From contig JAHLTZ010000011.1 of NCBI GenBank assembly GCA_025786725.1, forward strand, positions 496,001 to 560,000: 64,000 nt of DNA. The letters are read 5' to 3'. Of this stretch, positions 23,347-36,025 are shown piece by piece. Under the pieces are notes generated by a model, which was not told the origin of the DNA, made no database searches, and saw only the letters and a program-made list of their open reading frames with translations. How positions within the stretch are numbered: position 1 is the stretch's first letter; every line of letters starts with the position of its first letter. This DNA is from Syncephalis fuscata (taxonomy: Eukaryota; Zoopagomycota; Zoopagomycetes; Zoopagales; Piptocephalidaceae). The translations under genes were made by a program, and so were the position numbers.

Positions 23347-25433
23347 TTAATCAATGTGTAGATTCTTATCCAATTGCGCAAATTGATTAAGAAAGCCTAC
23401 ACGGCAAATTACAAATGTTAATTGCAAGTAAAAGTGCAAACACTAACTTACCTCAAACAATCTATCGCGTGCTGAACATCTCGAGCACCGCCCATTTCAC
23501 GAATACTGTGCATGGCTAATGTGGACAGCCAACATCTAAATGGAAAAACATTGTAAGTTAAAGCGTTTCCTTTTCATTTCCACATACCAACGGTGCGTAG
23601 GCCAAGTTTAGCGCTCAGCATGGACCAATGGTAGAGCCACAGGAAGAGTCATTACGAATAACAAATTCCTAAATGTAATAAAAAAATGTTAGATAAGACC
23701 GTTGTACCATAATTGTATTTACCTGGATTGGGATATCATGCTGGCGCGCTAGTTCACGCAACACAAGTCCAGTGGCAGCGGTAGTTGCATATCGCTAAAC
23801 AGCAATGGTTGTTATTCTAACCAAATCTACAAAGGAATAATAAGATTACCTGGTTTGCATTACGTTTAATGACAATACCACTATTTATACGTGGTCGATG
23901 ATTTTCCTCATGCACTTCACTATACATTTACTCGTAAGCGCTGTATCTATCTACTGATCACATCTACCTACGCGTAATTGGGATGGACGGCATGAGCCAT
24001 GTCCGCACTAATTAAAAGACTTTTCTGTATACCTTCCTCGAATGCCGTCTATGATCTGGTTAGAAACAATAGCCAGCCTGTATATATACATACTGGGTGG
24101 CCGTCAGCTTGCAAACGACGGATCGTCGATTCCAATAAAGCAGAATCGGCTCCATAGGCTGAGGTTGAGCCAATTTCCTCATTATCAAAGAGGGCAATCA
24201 GTCGAATATTCTCATCATTGTTGGTATAGTCGGCGTTTTGCAATGAATCCAACAACGACTAGCATCATATTGTTAGTAGATAATACTTGGTGTTTTATAA
24301 TTCATGGTACCTCTAATGCGCAATAGGACATGAATAGATTATCAAGACGTGCTGATAAAACAAATTCATCAGCAGCACCGCCAAGAGTAGGAGGCTGTGT
24401 ATCGTATAAACAAAGCTCCATGTCACGAATCTTATTGGCTATAATCAATGTAAGTAATTAAATAGTGTTAATTGAATATAATGACAGCTACATACCATCC
24501 ACGTCCAATTGTTCTTCAAGCAGTTTTATTAGTACTGAGCTATGTCGAGCAGCCTCAAGTACAGGTTGGCTGCTTTTTGTCGCCTTTTCCGCGTTGTCAT
24601 TCAATCTAATAATTGTTCAAATCAGTGTTTGTTGCTTAATTATGCATCTATTCACAACTTACTGGTCATTGACCAGGCTAAGAACCGGTGTAAGATGAGT
24701 CTCGTTGTTGAACTTAAATGCCTCATTCACTGTACGATCCAAATGAATAGCCAAGGTAGGAATTCGTAAAATAGGACGGCTTATATTCACCAAATGATGC
24801 GTATAATTGCCCTTGCTGGTTTCAACAAGCACACGACCGGCCAAACCAAGATCACGATCAAACCAAGAGTGCCTAAACACATAGCAAATAAATAACATAA
24901 TCCTAATATATCGGTTTTGTTTTATTTATTTTTTGACATACCAAACGCCACCGCCATAAAGCTGAACACCAACCTGAACATAGCCCAATTTTTCACGCTT
25001 TGAAACTGGCTTGACCTATCAAATAACAATAATTGCTGTCTAATTAGAAAGCAAATAAAGTATATAAAATACAGTACTTGCCTTGAAGCATGGGCTGTCG
25101 GTGTGGGCTGCGACAATGCTTACGCCATTACCTGGTTTCTAATAACGATGAGTTAAGAAGACTACTTGGTGCGTCATTCAGCTAAAAGGATACAAAACGA
25201 CCGCCAACTACAAAGGCGACGATGGTGCTTTGATTACGCGTAAAGTAGTAGCGACCGCCAGCCGTTATCGACCAGCAATCGCGTTCATTCAGCTCCTTAA
25301 ATCCGTGCTTGGTCAGACGTTCACGGCATTGATTCACCGCGTGGAACGGTGAAGGTGAATTGCGAAGAAAACGCAAAAAGTCGGTTAGTCGACCAGAGGA
25401 AGTTTGTGCAGTGACCGAGGTAATAGCCGACAT
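23347..25433 (-). CDS. Aspartyl aminopeptidase (M18), DNPEP/Ape4-like, with several 1-nt deletions
   Basis: Thirteen exons run from ATG 25433 to TAA 23347. The sequence follows M18 throughout: N-S-P-S-P-F-H-A-V at the N terminus, A-A-H-T-D-S-P-C-F-K (zinc ligands His/Asp), G-G-G-V-W-H-S-W-F-D-R-D-L, L-D-N-L-F, F-D-N-E-E-I-G-S-T-S (catalytic Glu), M-A-H-A-V-H-P-N-Y and N-D-S-S-C-G-S-T-I-G-P. M18 enzymes are cytosolic dodecameric zinc peptidases that remove N-terminal Asp/Glu; yeast Ape4 is a relative. Five single-base deletions are needed (~24358, ~23619, ~23519, ~23455, ~23390), all in short homopolymers and all restoring family sequence. Intron 2 (25081 downwards) starts with GC (AAG/gcaagt), a GC-AG intron. 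An upstream in-frame ATG at ~25460 is an alternative start. Confidence 0.85.
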
Positions 25434-25974
25434 TGTACGAAATAAAGGTATTTGCATTCGAAAGCGAAGTGTTGTTGTGGTATGGAGTAAGATAACTTGG
25501 ACAATAAGGCGAATGTGAATGTGAATAATTGCAGTAAAGACGAACACGTCATCGTAATTAAACAATGCCATAAATGGCATAAAAGAGATAGCTTCATAAA
25601 ATATTTCTTTAATATCTTAATTGTGCATTTATTAATATTTTGTTTTGTTAAACAAATAAAACCAATTTCAAAACATTAAATATGTTGACTTATTATCCAT
25701 TACGTCTAGTTTAAAGCTTACGCGTATTCGGCCACTCAGTTCACCGTATCTATGAGGCATGAAATATACACGTAATGGGGTCACGTGTAACTAAGCCTAT
25801 TGCCATGTTGTGTAAATATCGATAACTGGTATGGTGATCACTCAACAAGCAATCTACATAAAGCTGCAGCATTTTTGTTTGGTCTAAAAACAATCATCGT
25901 ATCCGCCCTTTTCATCGTATCCGCTTTTTTTAACATATATTAAATTATTTGCTAGCAATTTAACTATTTGTAAG
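25434..25974. promoter_or_regulatory. Shared divergent upstream region of aminopeptidase and MFS copy 2
   Basis: 541 bases separate the two start codons, which point outwards, so the region probably contains both promoters. It contains a cacgtgt (E-box-like) site at ~25,790 and duplicated tcatcgtatccgc at ~25,900. Regulatory roles are not shown. Confidence 0.4.
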
Positions 25975-27943
25975 ATGTCCGAAAAAGCACCAAAAGAATG
26001 GTAAACAACAGTTTTGGTCTGGATCTTACAGAAGCATTGAACATGGATCAAGAAACACAGGCTATTCCACAGTCTACCAATCCATTAATCCGATTGATTT
26101 TACGGCACTATGGGTAATATAAATAAATAAATATGTGACATTTAATCTAACTACATTTCCAGTGATTCCACGTCGTCAATTACCGAAAACAAATAGAAAA
26201 AGACCGCAAGATTTGGGATTTAACTTTCAAAGATGGATGATTCTACTTGCTTCATTTCTTGTTCAGTTTCCAATGGGACTAGCTTTTGCTTGGAGCGTAT
26301 TTAATCAGCCAGTTGATGGATACATCTATAACAATGTTCAAGAAGGTAAGTGTATACTAATTAGGATTGCACCCGCTAAACTTTACAATGTAGGCAGAGC
26401 ACCACTTACATATACAATAATGTTTGGTCTCAACGGTCTAGCAGATTGTATTGCAGGGCCATGGGTGGAGCGTCTTGGTCCTCGTAAGGTACTTATTATA
26501 GGCACATTGTTTTATATAACTGGTTTTCCTATAAGTGCATTGGGAATATACTATAAGTATATTGGACTGGTATATTTTGGCCAAGGTATATTGGCCGGAA
26601 GCGGTGCTGGCATCTGTTTTATGGTACCTACCACGATAGTTCAGAAATGGTTTCCAGATTATCGTGGTGTTTCATCCGGAATTGCTATCGCAAGCTTAGG
26701 CATTGGCAATCTAGTCCATTCCCAAATAACACTGCCTGTTATTGATCTACTGGGAATTCCATGGACACTTATAGCATATGGTGCAGTACATCTTATACTG
26801 CTTTCCATAGGCACATTTATTACGCGTATACCACCACCGGATTTTACCGTCAAAGGCATGAATTCCGATGGCATACCAACTGGCGATGCTGGACAGAGCC
26901 AACCCGTGGATGAAGTAGGACAGACAACTGCATCAGCACCTACACGAATTAAATATACACCGCTTGAAATGCTGGGAGATCGTGAATATCGTATTATATA
27001 TGGGCTATTCTTGGCCAATTCTTTTTTAGTAAGTTGATAGATACTGATTTGAACAACGCTAATAATGATATGTAGATTTAGTGATTGCTTCACGACTTTC
27101 AAATATTGTCATAGATGTATTCCAAAAAAGCGACAATATAGCCTCGGCAGCAGTATCAGGTAAATAAATGTAAATAGCATTTGAAATGTAATAACACCTG
27201 GTATTAGTTGATGGAGCTTTCAGTGCATTAGGATCTATCATTGTCCCGCTGATATCTGATTTTATTGGACGTAAATCAATATTTGTGGGAACGTCTCTCA
27301 TACAAATAACATGCGTAGTATTAATGATAATTTTCCTGCAATACAGCAATCTTTGGGGATTCTTAGTGGCAAAATGGTTTGTGACCTCATGTGTTGATGG
27401 CGAATGTAGCACACTTCCTTCCATGCTGGCAGAGCTGTATGGCAATACGAACGTTAGTACCGGCTACGGGTTAGTATACTAGCACAAACTTAATATTAGC
27501 ACTAATCTATCAGATTTTAGAGTGCTATTCGCAGGCTGGGGAATCATGGGAATCAGCGGTGGATTTATATTTGCTGCCATCTATGACCACTTGATTGATT
27601 CCAAACAGTACACGGCTGCCGATCCTATGGTGTACATAATTAACATATATTGGATGCTCGCCGTTTGCTGCGTAGGCATGGTTGTGCTATGCTTTTTGCG
27701 CATGAGTGTACGGGATCGTTTGCTATTGCCAGTACCAGGCCAGCTATTCCGCATCCAGCTAGGAAAACGATTGCTACGTGTCAGTACACGGCGAGGCATT
27801 GAATTATTATCATCAGAGGATGAAGAGCGTGAATGGACAGCATTTTGGAGTACACAAACTATACCGGCATCAGGGTGTGTACCAGCTGCAATATTAAGCA
27901 AATTAGAAATAGCGCCAAAAATTACGAAATTTCAAATATTTAA
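25975..27943 (+). CDS. Major facilitator superfamily carrier, oxalate:formate antiporter-like (copy 2, with 1-nt deletions)
   Basis: Paralogue of the 20691-22668 gene. Exons: 25975-26113, 26163-26345, 26394-27028, 27076-27159, 27208-27469, 27521-27943. Compared exon by exon, lengths are 139/140, 183/185, 635/636, 84/84, 262/268 and 423/424. So five single bases are missing (~25998, ~26188, ~26213, ~27024, ~27892) and exon 5 is six bases shorter. That change comes from a lost acceptor AG (now gg) and use of the next AG six bases on, which removes two residues and keeps the frame. With the five bases restored it reads as a full 12-TM carrier of ~576 residues. As the sequence stands, the frame breaks early in exon 1. 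The 3' exon is close to identical to copy 1, whereas the middle exons have diverged clearly. Confidence 0.8.
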
Positions 27944-28076
27944 ATTCGTATTACATAAATTCTAATGCACAAGTTGTAAAACATTATTTTATTTTATTTA
28001 ATATGATAATGATTGCAATAAAGTTTTATTTTTTTTATTTACAGCTATTTCAATTACACATATGCCTTGTCATTAA

Positions 28077-28757
28077 CCATGATTACAGCAAAAATACTAT
28101 TTTGATGTTTACTATTTCAAAATGCTGATAAAACGTTATTTTACACATATAAGCGTAAAAATTACCGCGCCAATGCCATAAAAGTATGCTACAGTATTAA
28201 AAAGTGCTTTTAGTGTAACTAGGTGGTAAAAAACAATGACATTTCAATTAAAAAGTAATAGAAACAAATAAATTAATAAAATGTTGATAGTACTACGTAT
28301 AACTTTACGTATAATAAAGCAAATTGTATGATATTCTGCACAAGTGTACATATAACATGTAGATAGCTATTAGCAAAGTATACGGTTATTGTATTGCGTA
28401 ATAGTGTAACAATTATGATAATACACTAATAAATATGTAAAAATAGCAGTTTTTTACTGTTTATGACTCATATAAACAAAATGCATCAAAATCATTGCCA
28501 AATTCAAGTTTTCCATGCTTTGTTATACAGATTGGTATGAAATATAGAGCAACGATTTTTGCAAAAAGTGTTAGCCAAAAAGTGATTTACGTGTAAATTA
28601 GTTAACAATACTTTACGGTATTTGTACATATAAAACATAAACCGTTACTGTAAGTTGGTATTTCTGCACGCTAATTTGCTATCATGATTTTTGACGCTGT
28701 GGAACGCTTTGGATTTGCTTTATAGCAAATTTTATTTTATTATTAAAAACTAGAATT
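28077..28757 (+). repeat. AT-rich element R2, copy B
   Basis: Almost identical to 18213-18895 but without the inverted second arm. It lies 134 bases past the stop of MFS copy 2. The match starts at the acagcaaaaa block and ends in the attattaaaaa block before agaatcata/agaattata. Confidence 0.8.
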
Positions 28758-29726
28758 ATAAAAATAAGATATTTTTGTTGTAATCATAGTTATTAGAATC
28801 ATGATATTATATTTTGTAATGGTCATATTTGTTGTAAATAACAAATAATGCCATTTAGGATGTTCATAGATATTATGCGCCAATAATAAAATTCTATGTA
28901 TTATGAACGCCACACTGCTAGCCACATACTTTCCATTGTATATTCATTCTATGCTATATTGTTTATTTGCAATAGCCACATACTAGTTATAACTGTTGTT
29001 TGTTTGTCTCTACCAATAAATGTTGATTAACTTTGTTTATTAAGCCATATAGATGAACAAACAAATAATGTAGGTATGCGTAAACTTTTACGTTATTAAA
29101 AAGTATGTATTAGTCTGGTTATTTATGTTTATTGATCGCTGGATTAGCTAACGCCAAATAAGCTGGTATGGAACCGGAGAAAGTTAAAAATAAAGCATAT
29201 AAGTATTAATGCAGCAATATAACGATATTTAAATTAAATATGACCATTTCTTTACAAATGTTAAGATATATAATAATATTTTGTGACTATTCTATTTGAA
29301 GTAAAACAATAAACACCTACTGACGTTACACTAGTTTTAAATGACTTATAAGGTAGATTGTAATTTATTATCTTTACATTGTTGCTTTATATTATTAACG
29401 TTGGTATAAGCTAGTTAATTAATAAATTTATTGAGAAGTTGGGCACCAATAGAACATAATCTGATAGAAAAAGTTGCAACGTCCAGGATGCACCTTTTGA
29501 TCTGTAAATTCGCCATAGAGGCCATCGTTCTTATATTATACCGCGTTCTACCAGGCAATTGTTTATATTACTCTAGTAAGGTTTGTAAAAACCCCACTAT
29601 GTTTTGCGACCAATAAATGTAATAACAGCATCAAAAACGGCAGTAGAAGCAGCAACAAAAATAACAACAGCAACAACGACAAGAGCAGTAGTCGTCATTG
29701 CACATGCACAACACAACACCGATCCC
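28758..29726. other. AT-rich intergenic region
   Basis: No supported gene. A 61-codon frame at 29431 is not credible. The last ~120 bases contain CAA/ACA-rich low-complexity sequence at the 3' side of the kinase gene. Confidence 0.45.
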
Positions 29727-32293
29727 TTATTCGTTTAGGAATTGTAGTAGCGGTGTAATACCGGATGGAGTGCAGGCCTTTTTCAAAAACTCGTGTCGTA
29801 CAAGCTCGGCTGCTGTTGCCCGGCTTTTCACGTCAACGCACAAGCACTCGGCCAGGAAAGTCTTTAGTTCCGCGCTTAGCTTCTCTGGCTTCTTCAACGC
29901 CGGTGTGCCGTTGGTGGCAATGAGATAGAGTGCTTTAAGTGGCTCTTCATCCAGATAAGGTGGCTCTTTTTCAATCATTTCAATGGCCATAATACCTAGC
30001 GACCAGATATCTACTTTGGCGCCGTATTCCTTTTGTTTAACCACCTCTGGAGCCATCCAGTACGGTGTGCCCACCATAGTGGCACGTTTATTATGTCGTT
30101 CAGTCAGTTTAGCACAAAAGCCAAAATCGGCTAGTTAAATAAATAATAGTTAGTATTCATTATACTGTTGTAATATATTACAATAACTCACTAATCTTCA
30201 CTTGACCCGATGCATCCAATAGCACGTTATCACTTTTAATGTCTCTGTGAATGATATTGCGTTCGTGTAGATGTTGCAGTCCTTTTACCGTCTAAATGAG
30301 CGATTAGTCCACCAATGCAATTATATTGGCTGGTTGTGAGCATATCATTCATACCTCGTAACAAATACAGGCAATTTGCGACTCGTTCATGGTATTTTGA
30401 TCGATGACATCGGTCAATGGACCACCTTCCATAAAGTCCATAATTACCCAGAGTTCATTGCTGCGGACCAAATAACTGTCCAAGTAGTTTACGATATTAG
30501 GGTGCTGCGACTCTTTCATAACAAGAATTTCATTAACAATCAATTCTTTTCGTGGCTGGTTGCTTAGATCCATTTGTTTAATAGCCACTTTCATGTTGGA
30601 TGTAAATGAACGTGCTACATAGACGGATCCAGATGCACTAGTAGCAATAATAAACAGGTGATGTTGGCATTAATATGGCTAGCCTAGATTTAACCAATAT
30701 TCATTGCACCTACCCTTGACCAATCTTCTTAATCTTGTTATATAATACGGTAGGATCGCCTCTAGATACAACAGAGCCTATAGTAGTTATTAGATAAGTA
30801 TCCAATGAATAGATAGCATAATTATAGTATCTTACGTAGTTTTTGCATAATTTCTGCTTCTGTCATCGTGGAAATTCGTTTTTCTTCTCGTTTTTGCTTT
30901 GGTTTAACCGTGACATTGTTAGAGCCTGATGCGCTAGGCTGATTAGCAGTCAGCTTCTCAAGTGCACTCTGCTGCGACGATTTGCTCTACATAAAATGCA
31001 GATTAGTTTCACTAGTATTGTTTATTACCATTGCACCTACCTGACTGGAAGGCGGCGACAAATTAGATGGTGGTGGTGGTGGCGGGTGTGGTTTAGCAGG
31101 CTAATTGCAGTATATTGGTTAATAAAATCCACTATAACTAGCATCGACTTACTGAGTAGTCGTTTCCAATACCTACATTAATGCTGGATGTACGTTTTGG
31201 TGGCTCGGGCAAGGCAGATGTTTTATTAGAGTATAGTGTACTGCTGCCAGAGCTGTGTGAACTAGGAGCTGACACAGGTGGTCGTTGGGTAGGAGATGCA
31301 CCCCACTGACCATGCTGCTCCATCATCATATCGTCATATTCATCTTTACGCTGTGTCTGTCCGTGTAAAACTCTAGTACATCAATAACGGCCTGCGGATT
31401 CTTTGTGTAATCCTCTTGGGTAATGGCCGATGCCGACAACAGCTTGGACCATTGATCAGGCAATCCCTGTACACAATAATGTTAGAATTACGTGTTTATA
31501 TCGCCTAATGCAGCTCTATTCGATTACTTACCGTAAATACACCACTATCTGGATCAAAACCAACATGGACTTTGTGTACAAAGTTGGTAGGATTAGATAC
31601 GCCCATAAGTGGCGAACGCTAGTCGATACCGTCAGCATAAGCAGATGTATCTATTAATTAATGGCATTACCTGATAAATTTCATCCATCCAGGAATACAG
31701 TTCTTCATCATTTCTACAGGAAATATAATAGCTTTTATCCTTGGTAGTCAATTCAAAGCAATACGGCTTTGAATCAGTACGTGATACATTGTTGACCTCG
31801 CGCAGAAATATCAACGCAGTGGCCTGTGTAGTGGACTGTAGAAAAAAAAAGTTTAATTAATTAGCCGCACAAAAATAAAACAGCATGCTGTAGACATGTT
31901 CCCGTGCAATTAATAATAAGCCCTCGTCCAAATGACGTGTATCTATCTCAAACTAGCTACACATATTTACTGTTTATTGTTTCAACAATCTGCAGATATG
32001 CAAATCGTTTCCTCCTATGCTAACTAGCCTCTAAATAGAGCCATGCTATCTCAAGTCAGCTACTGTAATGTAGGTAACCATTACAATAGAATAGCCTCGT
32101 CATCCCAGTCATGTCTCATCGACCTCGCTCTCCTTTATACGTGTTCTCTCTGTACCCGTGTAACACTTACCTCATTTCGAAAAAAAGTCAAAGTTGGTTC
32201 GCGTAGTACGAGCCATCTCTTGGACCAAATCCAAGAACGTATTCCATCTTCCTTTACAGAGACGTTTCCTTTCTTCACGATGAATGACGCCAT
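29727..32293 (-). CDS. PAK/Cla4-type serine/threonine kinase with PH and CRIB domains
   Basis: Ten exons (32293-32171, 31835-31671, 31618-31532, 31466-31153, 31100-31041, 30986-30836, 30777-30714, 30637-30355, 30291-30192, 30130-29727) give ~583 residues. A PH domain (residues ~1-95) precedes a CRIB/p21-binding domain with [16 protein letters not shown] (~103). A Pro-rich disordered linker with P-P-P-P-P and P-P-K-R follows. The kinase domain has [12 protein letters not shown], catalytic [17 protein letters not shown] and activation-loop [17 protein letters not shown] plus CRIB plus a STE20-class kinase identifies the Cla4 branch, Cdc42/Rac effectors in polarity, septins and hyphal growth. 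One base is missing at ~31363 (ACGGACAG, expected an extra G); restoring it makes exon 4 a multiple of three. Confidence 0.88.
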
Positions 32294-34665
32294 GGCTGGT
32301 GATATCTAAAGCCAGATACAGTCAATCACTGGCACACGATGAATAAACGATTATTAAACGTCCAGACAGGACTAAGCTGTATGAACAAATAAAGGTGTAC
32401 AAACACAAAGATACGGAGATAGAGAAGGAAAAGGCCACTCGACAAGAACGCTATAGTCACAAACTGACACTATTTAACTTGAAATAAGATGAAAATAAAT
32501 AGTGTGCGAATAGATGGTATGTTGGCGGTGAAGTCAAAGGGGAAACGTGTGCGTAGACGTGCGTGTGTGTGTGTGACTTTGAAGGAACTTCGCTTTGAGA
32601 GAAAGAGAAAGAGAAAGAGAAATGAAAGAGAAAGAGAGCGCGTGTAGCTATTGTTGTTGTTGTTATAATAGAAGCGAGAGAAAGAAAGAAAGAGAAGTAA
32701 GCATGCGTGTGTGTATGTTAATAGCATGTGTGTGGGTGTGTGGGTGAATGGATGAATGTGTGTGTATAGATCGGTGTGTGTGTGTGTGGATGAATGGGTG
32801 TGTGCGTGTAGACCACGATGACCATGGTCATAAAGAAACAACGTTGCCACCACGTTCATTTAAACGTTAAGCTACTGATTGGTATTCAACTTTACTTCAT
32901 CTAATGGTCTTAGTGGCCGATTATGCCAACAGACAAGCAATTATAAAAGTATATGCGTATACATTCATATTCCATGCCAAGGCACGTTTATCGTTTCTGC
33001 ACAACTTGTAGTAAACTTTGTTACCTACCGAAATAAGCTTTTTCTTAATACTTGTTGTTGTAATACTAATCGCACGCTGTATAATAAAGGAAAATAAAAT
33101 CTTGTTGCCTGATCTTGTTATAGTCGCCGTCGTCGTTGTATATAACTAACGAAGAAGCAAACAAGGAACGAGACGAGAAAATAATTGAAGGTGAAACTGT
33201 AGAGGAGGACAGGCTTAGAAAAAGCAACTATTAGCCACCCACGGCTGTGTACACTTGCCTGTACACGCTACACGATAAAAAGAAAAGGTGGACTACTAGC
33301 AGTAACAATACAAATACAATATATTAGTAATGTGATCGTAATAGCGTAGTAGTAATAGTATTAGCAAGGACAGTAGCAATAATAATAGGTGGTGACAATA
33401 GTGATGAAACGCAGCGCAGCAGCAGATGACGACACCACCACAATTACGCAGTTCAAGTCTGTTTGTCTGTCGGCAGGCGGTGACAGTAAGTAGAAAGGAT
33501 AGACGAACGAACGAACGAACGAATAAAGCAAAGCAAAGAAACAGAAGGAAAGAGAAGGAAAGGGTGCACGCGTGTTGCTGTAAGGTAAGGAGAGTAGAAT
33601 GGAAAGAGTAGAAAAGTCTTTAGATCAATGTATACCAACACGCGTAGATATATTCTCTACCGACTGATTGTTTTAGATCAAAAGTGCTTTTAGCGCAAAT
33701 GTTGTAAAAGAAGAGCAATTGTAGTAGATTTTACGAGAAATAGATTAATTAGCAAAGTTTAATCAAACCAACTATTATCATTTCAATTACTTATGAATCC
33801 ATCTTAGCCACCTATCAATGCTACATGAGGTAGAAGTTTGCTTATCAGCTATTTTTATGCTAATTACTATAGATGGCTACTGATTAAAATAAATTTAAAT
33901 AACAGCTATCATTACTATTAGCAATGTTAATCGTGTTATTACTATCAATAGTGTTGCTACTATTATAGTCGGCCTATGTTAGTGGACAGGCGCTTATTCA
34001 GTCTCCGACAGACTACACACCTAATGCGTGCAAGTAAATCGACAGTTCATTGGCATGTTCAGTAATTACACTGATAAGATTGATTGGCCGACAGGCCATA
34101 ACTAAGCGGAGTTGGTAAATGAACACAATGGGTTACAGAAAAGCCAGGACTATGTGTAGTTAATACTACATTTATAAAGATACTAACATTATTACTGGTG
34201 TTACTATTAATGGCCTATAGTTCATCATTAAATAGAAAAATATTGTTTACTGTCATTATTCTTTTTTGTTTTTATTATTCTATTCTTGATCGCTCTATTG
34301 CTACACACTAATTCCTCGTGTTCTTTCAACCATCTTGTGATAGTGCATTATTACTTGGCACGTGTATGTACGTATGAATGTACGGTCATGGCGATTACTT
34401 GTACAACAGTGACTATAATACATACAAGGACAACCGCATGTCTATAGACACGTGATATCATGCCACATGTTATGGCATGGTCATGATAACGATAGTGATA
34501 GATCTGTTCTATCTCGCATTCTATAACAAACAATCCAATAAATATGGTAAACTGGTACAAATGAACAATTAAAACACAATAGACATGGAAACATTAATAG
34601 TAATTATTATCGTTATTGCAACAATAATAGTAACAACATAGATAAACACAATAGATATTGATTGT
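32294..34665. other. Long spacer between PAK-like kinase and PP6-like phosphatase
   Basis: 2.37 kb without a supported gene. It includes simple-sequence tracts (32.5-32.8 kb), a cgaa tetranucleotide run at ~33,506-33,524 and AT-rich sequence. Open frames here are products of the low-complexity sequence. The first part is the kinase 5' leader and promoter; the last ~200 bases are phosphatase 3' flank. Confidence 0.5.
32540..32830. repeat. GT/GA-rich microsatellite tracts
   Basis: Interrupted gtgtgtgtgt, gagaaagagaaagag, gttgttgttgtt and gaaagaaagaaag runs, most likely in the kinase 5' leader or promoter. Translated frames from it are artefacts. Confidence 0.8.
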
Positions 34666-36025
34666 TCATAGAAAATAGGGCGTGCCGTAGTACGGACAGG
34701 TACTTTGCGTTGGTCATCAGGCACCGCTGTAAATATCTTAAAATTGCTCTCTTCAACCTGTAGCGTCTCGTCAATCTGCATAATACTGGCTACATTGCCG
34801 CATCGATAGCAGTAATTCGGTGCTGACCATACAGTGACGAGATTCTCATCGGGAAACATAAACTTGTAGCCTTCCTGTACCAGCTGATGGGCTCGAGCAA
34901 TAAGTGTTAAATCATTGACTTGATTAAACTGTGTCATAAATGATTAATAATAGTAAATAATCAGTTAAACGTAATACGATCGGCCTATTATGCTTACTTC
35001 ATTGGTCACTTTGCCACCAAATAACCAACCGGCTCCACGTGGACTCACAGCCCATGCATCAATTTCCTCTGGATCTGACCACATCAAATCTAATACGTAG
35101 TAATACATCATAATACATCATAATACATCAATCCCACTATTTCATATTATAATACAACAACATGCTATGCTTACCACAAAATGATCCTTCATGAGGAATT
35201 TCTTGACAACGATGAATTGTCCTAATCTGGTCTAATGTGCGGATATCTGGTGATAATCCACCGTGTACACAAAGTATACGACCATCGACAATCTATTAAT
35301 ATATTGTAAGTTAAACCATTTATTAATAAATACTATGCTATTAATACTTACTGCAGCCAAGGTTAAATAGTCAAATACTTGACAGCAGTATTTCCATACA
35401 TTAGCATTGTTGTATTTTGTTTGACATTCATCTAGATAATTCACATCAATCAGTGTAACAATAATGTATTATTTAACTTACCATAAAATCCATAGACTTG
35501 AGTAATTTGTCGACTTTCATGATTGCCACGCAATAATGTAATCTTATCGGGATAACTGTCAATGATCAATTAGACACTTGTATACGCTGTATTCTATACA
35601 TAGCCTACCGAGCTTTTAACACCATCAGCATTGTAAATGTCTCTAGACTGTAATAGCCACGATCTACAAAATCTCCCTATTATAAATATTAGCCACACTT
35701 TAATTCTACACTCAACTATCTACTAGCATCATTACCATAAAGATATAGTTTGTATCAGGAATATCGCCACCTACTCGAAACAGTTCCAATAAATCATAGA
35801 ACTGCCCGTGAATATCACCACAGACGGTCACTGGTGATCGCACTGGCTGCACATTCGACTCCTCCATCAACAGTTCCTTAACCTATTCGGTATATATAGA
35901 ATTGGCGCTTATACTTGTACATCTATTCATCTACTTACCTTTTCACACAGCTTCTTTATGTCAGGTTCCGGTAGATACTGGCATTGACGGATAGTTTCTA
36001 ACCATCGGTCGGGATCGCCGCTCAT
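34666..36025 (-). CDS. PP6/Sit4/Ppe1-type serine/threonine phosphatase catalytic subunit
   Basis: Eight exons (36025-35939, 35882-35736, 35676-35609, 35555-35482, 35431-35352, 35292-35175, 35089-34998, 34928-34666). The PPP signatures are all present: [56 protein letters not shown] and [11 protein letters not shown]. The N terminus (W-L-E-T-I-R-Q-C...[10 protein letters not shown]) and spacing fit PP6 (PPP6C; yeast Sit4, fission yeast Ppe1) better than PP2A or PP4. These enzymes act in cell-cycle entry and TOR signalling with SAPS subunits. As written the frame runs past the expected end. One missing C at ~34678 would restore the conserved R-P-Y-F-L C terminus (the site of Leu carboxymethylation) and the TGA at 34668-34666, which I take as the true end. 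Confidence 0.88.

Noticed and set aside
32470-32859. 129-codon minus-strand frame rich in Thr, His and Ser
   Set aside because: Translation of GT and GA microsatellites, not a gene.
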